Part shown: positions 38,606-47,892 of the stretch, piece after piece
How the letters are laid out: each line of letters begins with the position of its first letter
How positions within the stretch are numbered: position 1 is the first letter of the stretch
Source: Thauera sp. 28
GTDB taxonomy: Bacteria > Pseudomonadota > Gammaproteobacteria > Burkholderiales > Rhodocyclaceae
Direction of reading: 5' to 3'
NCBI RefSeq assembly: GCF_000310145.2
Contig: NZ_AMXA01000007.1
Coordinates: 1 to 64,000 of the forward strand
DNA length: 64,000 nucleotides
The notes under the pieces: generated by a model
Seen by the model: only the letters and a program-made list of their open reading frames with translations
What the model was told of the DNA's origin: nothing
Database searches by the model: none
Made by a program: the position numbers and the translations under genes

Positions 38606-38626
38606 TGTCCGGGCGAACACCGGACA
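38606..38626 (+). repeat. stem-loop in the PEP-CTERM gene leader
   Basis: TGTCCG and CGGACA around nine bases, at or just after the predicted transcription start of the sigma-54-like promoter. It might stabilise the 5' end of the mRNA or be a protein site. Confidence 0.3.
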
Positions 38627-38657
38627 CCTACAAAACAACAACCCGCAGGAGACTCGC

Positions 38658-39992
38658 ATGAACACAAGAAACAGCTTATCGCCGCAGAGGGTAGCCCTGA
38701 CGGCGGCAATGAGCCTTTGCCTGCTGCAGGCGAGCACGGCGGACGCCGCCATCACCGTCAGCGACAGCTATCACTTCCTGGACAATCGCAGCGACAACTC
38801 CGTACGCATCTTCGCCGGCGTAAGGCAGACGATCGGCGCCTTGAACGTCACCCCCAATCCAGGCTCCACACCCAGCGCCGCCACCCAGATCATCGCCACC
38901 CAGGACGGTGTGCACTACACCAGTCTCGTCTACGATCCGGTCACCGTCGCGCCGAACCAGTATGCGCGCTCGGTCGGGGACGGCATGCTGTTCTTCAATG
39001 CCGAGTTGGGTGAGAACGTGCCCTACAACCCCAGCACGGCCGGCTGGAGCCTGTTCGGTCGGAGCGACCCGACGGATGCATATGCCGCTGTCGGCACCCT
39101 GCCCTCCATCGAAGGCGCAACTGTGCTGCCCTTCGTCTCCAACATGCGTGTCAGCGGCAGTGGCGAGGACATGACCTTCAATTGGGGGGTCTATGAAGAT
39201 TCGAGCCACGACAGCGTGCGGGTGCAGATATGGAGCCTGGACTACAAGCCCGGTGACTCCATCTCGGGCGACATCCTGTTCAGCCGCAGCTTCATGGCGC
39301 CCGATGTGTCCTCGTTCCGGATCGGCGATTATGCCGATCTCGGCACCCTGCTGAGCGGCGACAAGATGTACTCGGTCGAGGTCAGCCTGATCGACCGCCG
39401 CGACGAATCCGCGCCGGTGTCGAACGCCAACATCCTGAGCCGCTCGCGCAGCTTCTTCGACTTCATGCTGCTGCCCGAAGGGGCGCCGGACGGTGTCTAC
39501 CTGCCCAGCGGCGGAATCGACCCGACCGGCGATACGGTATTCAAGTTCACCATCGAGCGCGTCACTCCCGACGAGATCATCTTCATAGATCCGCTCGTGG
39601 CTGTCGGTTACGACTATGCCATCGGCGCTGGCGACCCGCTGATCCGCGCCGTGCTGCTCCCGACCGGGATCGGCGATTCACTCTACGATATCGAACTCTG
39701 GGACGGCAGCGCGTGGGTGCCCTTCAAGACCAACATCCTTGGCGGCGAAGAACTCGTGTTCGATGACGACGGCGTCGACCGCTTCCGCGTGCTTGGGATC
39801 GAGACCACCGCCGGACTGGACCCGGCCAACCCGCTGGCCTTCATCACCGGCCTGCGTTTTGCCGAGGAAGGACGCTTTACCGGCACGATGACACCGCTGA
39901 CCGAGTTCGTCGCCCCCGTCCCCGAGCCCGGCGTCCTCGTGCTCATCGCTGCGGGACTGCTCGGCTGGTGCCTGACGCGTCGGGCCTCCTGA
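38658..39992 (+). CDS. PEP-CTERM sorting-domain protein
   Basis: Secreted protein of 444 residues. Signal peptide (about 1-30, ending ADA) and a C-terminal PEP-CTERM signal: VPEPG, hydrophobic helix VLVLIAAGLLGWCL, then TRRAS. Exosortase A recognises this tripartite tail, cleaves it and hands the protein to the cell surface or matrix. The 370-residue middle is Asp/Ser/Gly-rich and beta-predicted, with no domain I recognise and no Cys, typical of variable PEP-CTERM cargo. GCAGGAG lies 8 bases before the ATG. It has its own sigma-54-like promoter. No exosortase is in the window, though XrtA-associated genes start 6 kb away. Confidence 0.88.
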   Translation: MNTRNSLSPQRVALTAAMSLCLLQASTADAAITVSDSYHFLDNRSDNSVRIFAGVRQTIGALNVTPNPGSTPSAATQIIATQDGVHYTSLVYDPVTVAPNQYARSVGDGMLFFNAELGENVPYNPSTAGWSLFGRSDPTDAYAAVGTLPSIEGATVLPFVSNMRVSGSGEDMTFNWGVYEDSSHDSVRVQIWSLDYKPGDSISGDILFSRSFMAPDVSSFRIGDYADLGTLLSGDKMYSVEVSLIDRRDESAPVSNANILSRSRSFFDFMLLPEGAPDGVYLPSGGIDPTGDTVFKFTIERVTPDEIIFIDPLVAVGYDYAIGAGDPLIRAVLLPTGIGDSLYDIELWDGSAWVPFKTNILGGEELVFDDDGVDRFRVLGIETTAGLDPANPLAFITGLRFAEEGRFTGTMTPLTEFVAPVPEPGVLVLIAAGLLGWCLTRRAS

Positions 39993-40022
39993 GCTGTCTC
40001 GTGCTTCCGGACGGGCATTGCC

Positions 40023-40060
40023 GAGGCCAATCGGCGCGATGATGCGTTTCGATTGGCCTC
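40023..40060 (+). terminator. inverted repeat downstream of the PEP-CTERM gene
   Basis: GAGGCCAATCG and CGATTGGCCTC, a perfect 11-bp stem with a 16-base loop, 31 bases after the stop codon. No U-run follows, so termination would be inefficient or Rho-assisted. Confidence 0.4.
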
Positions 40061-40181
40061 TCCTGAGCGAGCGACGTAAGCTGCCTCTAGCGGGATGGGG
40101 CTTGCAGGAGCAGGGACGAGGCCACCCGGGCTTGTTCGACAGGCGCGCGCCCCACTTGTCGCCGCGAATCGGAAGGAGCCG

Positions 40182-40265
40182 ATGATGAACACCGGACGCA
40201 AGGAACTTGAAACGCTTTTCGACCTGCTGTGCGAGATGTGCGCCGATTACGCGCAGTCTCAGTAA
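40182..40265 (+). CDS. candidate 27-residue small protein
   Basis: Too short for normal gene calling. GGAAGGAG ends three bases before the first of two ATGs (40182, 40185), the best Shine-Dalgarno sequence in this intergenic stretch. The frame encodes 27 residues, probably one amphipathic helix (ELETLFDLLCEMCADY) with a CxxC pair, and ends with TAA. A strong hairpin begins at the next base. No homologue is known to me. It sits between the PEP-CTERM gene and convergent cysNC. It may be a real microprotein or a leader ORF. Confidence 0.4.
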   Translation: MMNTGRKELETLFDLLCEMCADYAQSQ

Positions 40266-40303
40266 CTGAGGGCAAGGGTGGGGTCGCCCCCATCCTTGCT
40301 CAG
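40266..40303. terminator. strong hairpin between the small ORF and cysNC
   Basis: CTGAG/CTCAG closing pairs and CAAGGGTGGGG paired with CCCCATCCTTG (one G-U) with a TCGC loop form a ~16-bp interrupted stem. It starts immediately after the small-ORF stop and lies 9 bases past the cysNC stop, so it could act for both strands. No U-tract follows on either side. Confidence 0.45.
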
Positions 40304-40311
40304 TGCTCGAT

Positions 40312-42219
40312 TCAACGCACGAGCATTCCCCGCGCCTCGAGCCATGCCAGCACGGTGTCGGCCGCCGCGTCGAGGTCAAGCCGGGTGGTGTCGAGGCGCA
40401 GTTCAGGCTCTTCCGGCGCCTCGTAGGGCGAGTCGATGCCAGTGAAGTTCTTCAGCTCGCCGCGCCGGGCCTTCTTGTAGAGGCCCTTCACGTCGCGTGC
40501 CTCGGCGACTTCGAGCGGGGTGTCGACAAAGACCTCGACGAACTCACCCTCTTCGACCAGGCCGCGCGCCATACGGCGTTCGGACTTGAAGGGCGAGATG
40601 AAGGCGGTGAGCACGATGAGGCCGGCATCCACCATCAGCTTTGCGACTTCGGCCACGCGGCGGATGTTCTCGACGCGATCGGCGTCGGTGAAGCCGAGGT
40701 CCTTGTTCAGCCCGTGGCGCACGTTGTCACCGTCGAGCAGGTAAGTGTGGTGGCCCAGCGCGTGCAGCTTCTTCTCGACCAGGTTGGCGATCGAGGACTT
40801 GCCCGCACCCGACAGGCCGGTGAACCAGAGCACGCAACCGTGCTGGTTCTTGAGCGCAGCACGCGCCTGCTTGTTCACGTCAACGTGTTGCAGGTGGATG
40901 TTGTGTGCCCGGCGCAGCGCGAAGTGCAGCAGGCCAGCACCGACGGTGTTGTTGGACAGCCGGTCGATGAGGATGAAGCCGCCGGTGTCACGGTTGTCGC
41001 GATAGGCATCGAAGGCGATCGGACGGTCGAGGCTGATGTTGCACACGCCGATCGCGTTCAGTTCGAGCTTCTTGACCGCGACATGCTCGAGCGTGTTCAC
41101 ATTGACCTGGTACTTGATGTCGGTGATCGTTGCCGTCACCGTGCGTGCGCCGATCTTGAGCAGGTAGGGTCGCCCGGCGAGCATGGGCTCGTCGTGCATC
41201 CAGTTGATCGTGCATTCGAACTGGTCGGCGACCTCGGCCGGCGCCTCGACCGTGGAGATCACGTCGCCGCGCGAAATGTCGATCTCGTCGGCCAGCGTGA
41301 GCGTGACCGACTGCCCGGCCACCGCCTGTGCCAGGTCGCCGTCCAGAGTCACGATCCGCGCTACCGTGCTCTCGCGCCCCGAGGGCTGAACGCGGATGCG
41401 ATCACCCGGCTTGACCACACCGCTGGCGATGGTGCCGGCAAAACCGCGGAAATCGAGGTTCGGGCGATTGACCCACTGCACGGGCAGGCGGAAGGCGGCG
41501 CGCTGCATGCGGCAATCGTCCACCTCGACGGTCTCGAGATAACCCATCAGCGTGGTGCCGTGGTACCAGGGCATGTTGTCGCTGGGGGCAATGATGTTGT
41601 CGCCCTTGAAGGCGGACATCGGGATGAAGGTGATGCCCTCGAGACCGAGCTGCGCTGCGAAGGCGCGGTAGTCCTCGACGATCTCGCGGAAGATGGGCTC
41701 GGCGTAGCCCACCAGGTCCATCTTGTTGATGGCGACCACGACGTGGCGGATGCCGATCAGCGACACCAGGTAGCTGTGGCGGCGCGTCTGGGTGAGGATG
41801 CCCTTGCGCGCATCGACCATCAGGATCGCCGCATCCGCCGTGGAAGCGCCGGTGACCATGTTGCGGGTGTACTGCTCGTGTCCCGGGGTGTCGGCGACGA
41901 TGAACTTGCGCTTGTCGGTGGAGAAGAAGCGGTAGGCCACGTCGATCGTGATGCCCTGCTCGCGCTCGGCCGCCAGGCCATCGACCAGCAGCGCGAAGTC
42001 GATCTGGTCGCCCTGGGTGCCGAACTTCTTCGAGTCGGCCTCGACCGCGGCAAGCTGGTCCTCGAACAGCATCTTCGATTCGTAGAGCAGGCGGCCGATG
42101 AGCGTACTCTTGCCGTCATCCACGCTGCCGCAGGTGATGAAGCGCAGCAGGCTCTTCTTCTCGTGCTGACGCAGGTACTGCTCGATGTCGGTGGCGATGA
42201 GGTCGGAAACGTGTGCCAT
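40312..42219 (-). CDS. cysNC: bifunctional sulfate adenylyltransferase subunit 1 / adenylylsulfate kinase
   Basis: 635-residue fusion. The N-terminal EF-Tu-like GTPase (CysN) has GSVDDGKST (31-39), DTPGHEQ (110-116) and NKMD, and drives APS formation by CysD through GTP hydrolysis. After about residue 440 comes APS kinase (CysC) with P-loop GLSGAGKSS (468-476) and [16 protein letters not shown], which makes PAPS. The fusion channels sulfate to PAPS for assimilation or sulfation. It starts one base after the cysD stop, so the two are coupled. Confidence 0.96.
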   Translation of the reverse strand: MAHVSDLIATDIEQYLRQHEKKSLLRFITCGSVDDGKSTLIGRLLYESKMLFEDQLAAVEADSKKFGTQGDQIDFALLVDGLAAEREQGITIDVAYRFFSTDKRKFIVADTPGHEQYTRNMVTGASTADAAILMVDARKGILTQTRRHSYLVSLIGIRHVVVAINKMDLVGYAEPIFREIVEDYRAFAAQLGLEGITFIPMSAFKGDNIIAPSDNMPWYHGTTLMGYLETVEVDDCRMQRAAFRLPVQWVNRPNLDFRGFAGTIASGVVKPGDRIRVQPSGRESTVARIVTLDGDLAQAVAGQSVTLTLADEIDISRGDVISTVEAPAEVADQFECTINWMHDEPMLAGRPYLLKIGARTVTATITDIKYQVNVNTLEHVAVKKLELNAIGVCNISLDRPIAFDAYRDNRDTGGFILIDRLSNNTVGAGLLHFALRRAHNIHLQHVDVNKQARAALKNQHGCVLWFTGLSGAGKSSIANLVEKKLHALGHHTYLLDGDNVRHGLNKDLGFTDADRVENIRRVAEVAKLMVDAGLIVLTAFISPFKSERRMARGLVEEGEFVEVFVDTPLEVAEARDVKGLYKKARRGELKNFTGIDSPYEAPEEPELRLDTTRLDLDAAADTVLAWLEARGMLVR

Positions 42220-42220
42220 G

Positions 42221-43144
42221 TCAGAAGTACCCCTCTTGTTTCTTCTTTTCCATGGAAGCGGCGGAATCGTGGTCGATCACCCGGCCCTGGCGCTCGGAGG
42301 TCTTGGTGAGCAGCATTTCCTGGATGATCGCCGGCAGCGTGTCGGCCTCGGACTCGATGGCGCCGGTCAGCGGGTAGCAGCCCAGGGTGCGGAAGCGCAC
42401 CTTCATCATCATCGGCACCTCGCCGGGCTTCAAGGGCATGCGGTGGTCGTCGACCATGATCAGCGTGCCGTCGCGCTCGACCACCGGGCGCTCGGCGGCG
42501 TAGTACAGCGGCACGATGGGGATGTTCTCGAGGTAGATGTACTGCCAGATGTCGAGTTCGGTCCAGTTCGACAGCGGGAACACACGGATCGACTCGCCCT
42601 TGTGCTTTCTGGCGTTGTAGAGCTTCCACAGCTCGGGGCGCTGGTTCTTCGGGTCCCAGCGGTGCTGCGCGGTGCGGAACGAGAACACGCGCTCCTTGGC
42701 GCGCGACTTCTCCTCGTCGCGGCGCGCACCGCCGAAGGCGACGTCGAAGCCGTACTGGTCGAGCGCCTGCTTGAGGCCCTCGGTCTTCATGATGTCGGTG
42801 TGGATCGCCGAGCCGTGGGTGAAGGGGTTGATGTCCTTCTCCACACCCTCGGGGTTGATGTGCACCAGCAGGTCCATGCCTGTCTGCTGGGCCATGCGGT
42901 CGCGGAAGCGGTACATCTCCTGGAACTTCCAGCGCGTATCGACGTGCAGCAGCGGAAACGGCGGCACCGCGGGGTAGAAGGCCTTCATCGCCAGGTGCAG
43001 CATCACCGCGCTGTCCTTGCCGACCGAGTACAGCATGACCGGGTTGTCGGCTTCGGCGACGACCTCGCGCAGGATGTGGATGCTTTCGGCTTCGAGCCGT
43101 TGCAGGTGGGTCAGGCTGCTCGCTGCGGGACTGTGCATGGGCAT
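42221..43144 (-). CDS. cysD: sulfate adenylyltransferase subunit 2
   Basis: 307-residue ATP sulfurylase catalytic subunit of the PP-loop family: [27 protein letters not shown] contains the SGGKDS-equivalent YSVGKDS, and the [18 protein letters not shown] and [19 protein letters not shown] segments are conserved (here [15 protein letters not shown]). The ATG at 43144 is used; one two codons later is also possible. First gene of cysDNC, divergent from cysQ with about 190 bases between, which should hold both promoters. Confidence 0.96.
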   Translation of the reverse strand: MPMHSPAASSLTHLQRLEAESIHILREVVAEADNPVMLYSVGKDSAVMLHLAMKAFYPAVPPFPLLHVDTRWKFQEMYRFRDRMAQQTGMDLLVHINPEGVEKDINPFTHGSAIHTDIMKTEGLKQALDQYGFDVAFGGARRDEEKSRAKERVFSFRTAQHRWDPKNQRPELWKLYNARKHKGESIRVFPLSNWTELDIWQYIYLENIPIVPLYYAAERPVVERDGTLIMVDDHRMPLKPGEVPMMMKVRFRTLGCYPLTGAIESEADTLPAIIQEMLLTKTSERQGRVIDHDSAASMEKKKQEGYF

Positions 43145-43334
43145 CGGTCGCTCTGTTCGGTTCTGGACGTTGAGCGCGCACTTCACCCTCAGCCATTCAT
43201 GCCTGCTCCGGGGCAGGCACGGAGGAAACTGCAACAGGGCCCTGTTCCAGCGTGCGCGAAGACGATGCAATATATCGCCGAAGGCTAGACTATGCCACTC
43301 GACATCACCCATGCCCCTTGCTTGGAGTCCGCCC

Positions 43335-44105
43335 GTGACCTTGCCACCGCTCGCCCCGCTACTCGAACGCCTTGTGCCGATCATCCGTGCTGCCGGCGAT
43401 GTCGTGATGAAGGTCTACGCCACCGATTTCGCCGTACGTGGCAAGGACGACGCCTCTCCGGTGACCGAAGCCGACGAGCGCGCCGAGGCGCTGATCCTGC
43501 CTGCCCTTCAGGACCTGCTGCCCGGCGTGCCGGTGGTGGCGGAGGAGGCTGTCGCTGCAGGACGAGTACCCGAATTCGACCGCCACTTCTGGCTGGTGGA
43601 CCCGCTCGATGGCACCAAGGAATTCATCGGCCGCAACGGCGAGTTCACCGTCAACGTCGCACTCATCGAGGACGGCAACCCGGTGCTGGGAGCCGTGCTC
43701 GCGCCCGCACTCGACCGCCTCTTTCTCGGCGCCCACGGCGTGGGCGCATTCATTGAGGAAGGCGGCGCACGCCGTCCGATCCGCTGCCGGCATAGCCCTG
43801 CGGCGGGGCTCACGGTCGTTGCCAGCCGCTCACACGGCGATGCTGCGGCGCTCGACGCCTTCCTTGCCGGCCGTCCGGTTGCTGCGCTGAAAAGCGCGGG
43901 TTCTTCGCTCAAGCTCTGCCTCATCGCCAACGGCGAAGCCGACCTCTATCCGCGCCTGGGCCGTACCATGGAATGGGACATCGCCGCCGGACACGCCGTG
44001 CTGGCAGCTGCCGGCGGCAAGGTACGCACGCTCGCCGGCGACGCGCTGCGCTACGGCAAGCCTGGCCTGGACAACCCGCACTTCGTCGCCAGCGGCCTGG
44101 ACTGA
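43335..44105 (+). CDS. cysQ: 3'(2'),5'-bisphosphate nucleotidase CysQ
   Basis: 256-residue inositol-monophosphatase-fold phosphatase that removes the 3' phosphate of PAP left after PAPS use, preventing its toxicity. Metal/active-site motifs: EEAVAAG region, [10 protein letters not shown] and [17 protein letters not shown]. The GTG at 43335 is preferred because GGAG lies seven bases upstream and the protein begins at the conserved [16 protein letters not shown]; an ATG at 43311 lacks a ribosome site. Followed 20 bases on by an SLC13 permease gene; divergent from cysDNC. Confidence 0.94.
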   Translation: MTLPPLAPLLERLVPIIRAAGDVVMKVYATDFAVRGKDDASPVTEADERAEALILPALQDLLPGVPVVAEEAVAAGRVPEFDRHFWLVDPLDGTKEFIGRNGEFTVNVALIEDGNPVLGAVLAPALDRLFLGAHGVGAFIEEGGARRPIRCRHSPAAGLTVVASRSHGDAAALDAFLAGRPVAALKSAGSSLKLCLIANGEADLYPRLGRTMEWDIAAGHAVLAAAGGKVRTLAGDALRYGKPGLDNPHFVASGLD

Positions 44106-44125
44106 GTGGCCACCGCGACCCACGC

Positions 44126-45862
44126 ATGACAGCTCACCTCGTCCTCGGCTCGATCGGTCTCCTGCTGGCGCTGCTGATTCACGGCCGGATCAGCCCGGCG
44201 ATCCTGTTCGCGAGTTGGGCCGGCATCTACCACCTGCTCGGTCTGGCCAGCCAGCAGGCCCTGCTGTCGAGCTTCTCCAACCCGGCGCTGGCCACCCTGA
44301 TCCTGCTGCTGCTGGTATCGCTGGCACTGGAGCGCTCTCCCTTCCTAGACCTGCTCTCCCAGCTCCTGCTCAAGGGGCGCACCCGCCTGGCGACCCTCAA
44401 GCTGGCCACTTTCAGCAGCCTTGCCTCGGCCTTCATGAACAACACGGCGGTGGTCGGCGCCTTGCTCGGCACCATCACCCAGCAGCACCGGCACCCGGCC
44501 TCGAAGCTGCTGATTCCACTCTCCTACGCATCGATCCTTGGCGGCATCACCACCCTGGTGGGCACCTCGACCAACCTGGTGGTCAACTCCTTCGTCGTCG
44601 AAGCAGGCCTGCCGGCCTTGCACATGTTCCAGTTCACGCTGGTCGGCCTGCCGGTGGCGCTTGCCTGCATTGCGGTGCTCACGCTCAGCGCCCGCCTGCT
44701 GCCTGCGAACGCCTCGACCGGCAACGATGTACGCTCGGCCTACTTCCTCGAGGCCCGCGTCATGCCCGGCTCGCCGATGATCGGCCGCAGTATCGAGCAC
44801 AACCGCCTGCGCAACCTCGAGGGACTGTTCCTGCTCGAGATCGAGCGTGAGGGTCGGCTGATCTCGCCCGTCGGGCCAGCCGAACTGCTGCACGCCGGCG
44901 ATGTACTGGTATTCACGGGCGAGGTGGACAAGGTGCAGGCCCTGCAGCGCTTCTCCGGCCTGGCGGTGTTCGGTGCCGGCGCCGACGCGCTGCTCAAGTC
45001 CAACCTGGTGGAGGTCGTGCTGTCGAGCGAATCGGACCTTGCCAACCGCACGCTGCGCGACGTCGATTTCCGCACCATGTTCGACGCCGGGGTGGTAGGC
45101 ATTCGCCGCGGCGACAAGCGCCTCACCGGGCAGCTCGGCCGCATTCCGCTGCGCGTGGGCGACAGCCTGCTGCTGGCGGCGGGGCCGGACTTCTTCCAGC
45201 ATCGCAACCTCGACCGCAACTTCCACGTACTCAACGGCTCGGGCGTACGCCCGAAGATGAGCCCTGCGCAGAGCACGGCCGCGCTGACGGGCTTCGCGCT
45301 CGCAATCGTGCTATCGGCGGTGGGCGTGCTGCCGCTGTTCTCGGGGCTGTTGCTGCTGCTCGCCGGCCTGCTCGCCAGCGGCCTGCTGACCTTGGGCGAA
45401 ATGCGCCGGCGATTTCCTTTCGAGCTGCTGGTGGTGATCGGCTCGGCGCTGACGATCGCCGGAGTCGTCGAACGCTCGGGCGCCGCTGCACTGATGGCGG
45501 GCTGGATGCGCGCCCTGTTCGATGGCTACGGCGTGTATGCAGCACTGGTCGGCGTGTATCTGATCACCATGGTGCTCACCGAGCTCGTCACCAACAATGC
45601 GGCGGCAGCCCTCGCGTTTCCGATCGCGCTGGGTACGGCGCGTGCGTTCGGCGTCGATCCGACGCCTTTCATCATGGTGGTGGCCTATGGCGCCAGCGCC
45701 GGTTTTCTGATCCCTTTCGGCTACCAGACTCACCTGATGGTGTATTCGGCCGGCCGCTACCGCATGCGCGACTTCCTGCGCGCAGGCTTGCCGGTGAGCC
45801 TGACCTATGCTGCGGTTGTGCTAGCCCTGGTGCCGGTGTTCTTCCCGTTCAGGCCGTCGTAG
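44126..45862 (+). CDS. SLC13-family permease with RCK_C domains (probable sulfate transporter)
   Basis: 578-residue membrane protein. Two halves of hydrophobic helices (about 1-195 and 410-578) flank two cytosolic TrkA-C/RCK_C-like domains (about 205-290 and 300-385: EARVMPGSPMIGRSIEH, SSESDLANRTLRDVDFR). SLC13 signatures NNTAVVGALLG, GGITTLVGTSTNLVVNSF and, in the second half, LTELVTNNAAAALAFPIA and YGASAGFLIPFGYQT match the two re-entrant ion/substrate sites. Its position after cysQ and opposite cysDNC points to sulfate uptake, as known for related cyanobacterial and algal proteins. Confidence 0.82.
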   Translation: MTAHLVLGSIGLLLALLIHGRISPAILFASWAGIYHLLGLASQQALLSSFSNPALATLILLLLVSLALERSPFLDLLSQLLLKGRTRLATLKLATFSSLASAFMNNTAVVGALLGTITQQHRHPASKLLIPLSYASILGGITTLVGTSTNLVVNSFVVEAGLPALHMFQFTLVGLPVALACIAVLTLSARLLPANASTGNDVRSAYFLEARVMPGSPMIGRSIEHNRLRNLEGLFLLEIEREGRLISPVGPAELLHAGDVLVFTGEVDKVQALQRFSGLAVFGAGADALLKSNLVEVVLSSESDLANRTLRDVDFRTMFDAGVVGIRRGDKRLTGQLGRIPLRVGDSLLLAAGPDFFQHRNLDRNFHVLNGSGVRPKMSPAQSTAALTGFALAIVLSAVGVLPLFSGLLLLLAGLLASGLLTLGEMRRRFPFELLVVIGSALTIAGVVERSGAAALMAGWMRALFDGYGVYAALVGVYLITMVLTELVTNNAAAALAFPIALGTARAFGVDPTPFIMVVAYGASAGFLIPFGYQTHLMVYSAGRYRMRDFLRAGLPVSLTYAAVVLALVPVFFPFRPS

Positions 45863-45883
45863 CCGGCACGCCGAACGATCGCC

Positions 45884-46150
45884 TCAGCCCTGCTGGCGGG
45901 CGGTGAGGCGTTCCACGAAGTCGACCACGGTGGCCACCGACGCAAACGAATTGCCATCGACCTCGTCGTCGGGGACCTCGATACCGAAGCGGGCTTCGAT
46001 CTCATGGATCACGGCGATCACGGCCATCGAGTCGAGCTCGGGCAGATCGCCAAGCAAGGGCGTGTCGGCGCTGAAGCCCAGGGCGCGACCATCGAGGCTG
46101 AGCACCTCGTCCAGCAGCGCCAGCACTTCCTTCAGAATCTGTTCTGACAT
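45884..46150 (-). CDS. acyl carrier protein
   Basis: 88-residue ACP with the 4'-phosphopantetheine site Ser41 in the motif ELDSMAV, helical throughout. Diverges from an acyl-CoA ligase of the exosortase A-associated family, where such ACPs are commonly found, so the ligase probably loads an acyl or aminoacyl group onto this carrier. Start ATG at 46150. A TATAAT (46207-46212) sits 56 bases upstream. Confidence 0.85.
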   Translation of the reverse strand: MSEQILKEVLALLDEVLSLDGRALGFSADTPLLGDLPELDSMAVIAVIHEIEARFGIEVPDDEVDGNSFASVATVVDFVERLTARQQG

Positions 46151-46206
46151 CTTCTCTCCCTTGCGGACCACGCGCGCGCACGGCAAGCCAGCGCGAAAAC
46201 GCGCGC

Positions 46207-46212
46207 ATTATA
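46207..46212 (-). promoter_or_regulatory. -10 element upstream of the ACP gene
   Basis: TATAAT on the minus strand between the divergent ACP and acyl-CoA ligase genes. No convincing -35 partner is visible. Confidence 0.35.
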
Positions 46213-46273
46213 CTTCCGCATCCGGTGCGAATTGCGCACTGCGACAATTCAGACTCATTCAAAAAGAGCAGCA

Positions 46274-47851
46274 ATGCACGCCAGGCACCTCCTTCATCAT
46301 CTCGTTTCCGCCCCAGCCGTACACGCCCCGGAGCGCATTGCACTCGTAAGCGGCTCGCAGCACATCAGCTATGGCGCGCTGCAGACGAGCATCGACGGCT
46401 TTGCAAGCGGCTTGGCAGGGCTGGGCCTGGCGCGCGCCGAACGGGTCGCGATCTACCTCGACAAGCGCCCGGAGTTCGTCGCCGCCGCCTTTGGCTGCAG
46501 CGCCGCCGGCGGAGTGTTCGTGCCGGTCAACCCCATCCTCAAGGCCGATCAGGTCGGGCACATCCTGCACGACTGCACCGTCCGCGTCCTGGTCACCACG
46601 CCGGAACGCTTCGGCGCCCTGCGCGCCACGCTGGCAGCTTGTCACGACCTGCGTCATGTCGTGCTGGTCGGTCGCCCCGCAGAGCGTCCGCAGCTCGATG
46701 GCCTGTCGCTGCACCTTTGGGATGAGCTCGTGGCCGCCCCGTCCATGGCCGGGCACCGCGTCATCGACACCGACATGGCGGCCATCCTGTACACCTCGGG
46801 CAGCACCGGGCGACCAAAGGGCGTGGTGCTCGCGCATCGCAACATGATGGCGGGCGCGCGCAGCGTTGCCTCTTACCTCGGCAACCACGCCGACGACACC
46901 CTGCTCGCCGCGCTGCCGCTGTCCTTCGACGCCGGCCTGTCGCAGCTCACCACTGCCTTCCATGCCGGTGCCCGCGTGGTGCTGCTCAACTACCTGATGC
47001 CGCGCGATGTGCTCAAGGCGGTCGAGCGCGAGCGCGTGACCGGACTCACCGCAGTACCACCGCTGTGGATACAACTGGCACAGCTTGAATGGCCCGCCGG
47101 TGTCAGCGAGCACCTGCGCTACTTCGCCAACACAGGCGGGCGCATGCCACTCGACACCCTCACCCGCCTGCGCGCGCAGCTACCTGCAAGCAGCCCCTTC
47201 CTGATGTACGGGCTCACCGAGGCATTCCGCGCGACCTACCTGCCACCCGAGGAGATCGACCGCCGCCCCGACTCCATCGGTAAGGCCATCCCCGATACCG
47301 AGGTGCTGGTATTGCGCGAGGACGGCAGCGAATGCGCCCCCAACGAGCCTGGCGAACTGGTGCAGCGCGGCGCGCTGGTAGCGATGGGGTACTGGAACGA
47401 CCCCGAGCGCACCGCCGAACGTTTCCGCCCCCTGCCGCCGCGCGCGCCCGGACGCGAGCCCGGCCTGGTGCTACCGGAGATTGCCGTGTTCTCGGGCGAT
47501 ACGGTACGCCGCGACGAGGACGGATTCCTCTACTTCATCGGCCGCCGCGACGAGATGATCAAGACCTCGGGCTACCGCGTGAGCCCCACCGAGATCGAGG
47601 AGATCCTCTACGCCACCGGCATGGTCGGCGAGTGCGTCGCCTTCGGCCAGCCGCACCCCACGCTGGGCCAGGGCATCGCCGTGATCGCAACCCCCCTGCC
47701 CGGTACCACCCTCGATACCGCGGCACTGCTGGCCGAGTGCCGCGCACGCATGCCCGCCTACATGGTGCCGACACGCATCGAGCTGCGCTCCGGTCCGCTG
47801 CCGCGCAACCCGAATGGCAAGCTCGACCGCAAGGCGCTCAGCGCTGACTGA
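46274..47851 (+). CDS. acyl-CoA ligase, exosortase A system-associated type
   Basis: 525-residue AMP-forming ligase of the ANL superfamily: A3 motif LYTSGSTGRPKGVVLAH, A5-like YGLTEAF, A7 SGDTVRRDEDG, and the catalytic Lys near the C-terminus in NPNGKLDRKAL. The family regularly sits next to an ACP and a PLP decarboxylase in XrtA exopolysaccharide loci; that trio is complete here. It probably activates a carboxylic acid for transfer to the ACP, with the final acceptor a polysaccharide or lipid. The ATG at 46274 follows AAAGAGCAGC. Confidence 0.88.
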   Translation: MHARHLLHHLVSAPAVHAPERIALVSGSQHISYGALQTSIDGFASGLAGLGLARAERVAIYLDKRPEFVAAAFGCSAAGGVFVPVNPILKADQVGHILHDCTVRVLVTTPERFGALRATLAACHDLRHVVLVGRPAERPQLDGLSLHLWDELVAAPSMAGHRVIDTDMAAILYTSGSTGRPKGVVLAHRNMMAGARSVASYLGNHADDTLLAALPLSFDAGLSQLTTAFHAGARVVLLNYLMPRDVLKAVERERVTGLTAVPPLWIQLAQLEWPAGVSEHLRYFANTGGRMPLDTLTRLRAQLPASSPFLMYGLTEAFRATYLPPEEIDRRPDSIGKAIPDTEVLVLREDGSECAPNEPGELVQRGALVAMGYWNDPERTAERFRPLPPRAPGREPGLVLPEIAVFSGDTVRRDEDGFLYFIGRRDEMIKTSGYRVSPTEIEEILYATGMVGECVAFGQPHPTLGQGIAVIATPLPGTTLDTAALLAECRARMPAYMVPTRIELRSGPLPRNPNGKLDRKALSAD

Positions 47852-47892
47852 GCTGCCACCCTCCTGCCAACCGCATCGCCACTGACACCGCC

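Larger units (their letters stand above)
38314..38657. other. intergenic region between dnaX and the PEP-CTERM gene
   Basis: About 344 bases between divergent genes. It contains a TAGAAT on the minus strand (38322-38327), possibly the dnaX -10, and on the plus strand a near-consensus sigma-54 promoter (38580-38595) and a hairpin (38606-38626). I searched for an SRP RNA gene, which often sits near dnaX, and did not find its GGTCAGGTCCGGAAGG core. Confidence 0.6.

Noticed and set aside
38314..38657. SRP 4.5S RNA gene near dnaX
   Set aside because: The conserved GGTCAGGTCCGGAAGG core is absent on both strands in this interval.
40303..42309. 668-codon open frame antisense to cysNC
   Set aside because: cysNC is unambiguous on the minus strand and the antisense product has no recognisable domain.
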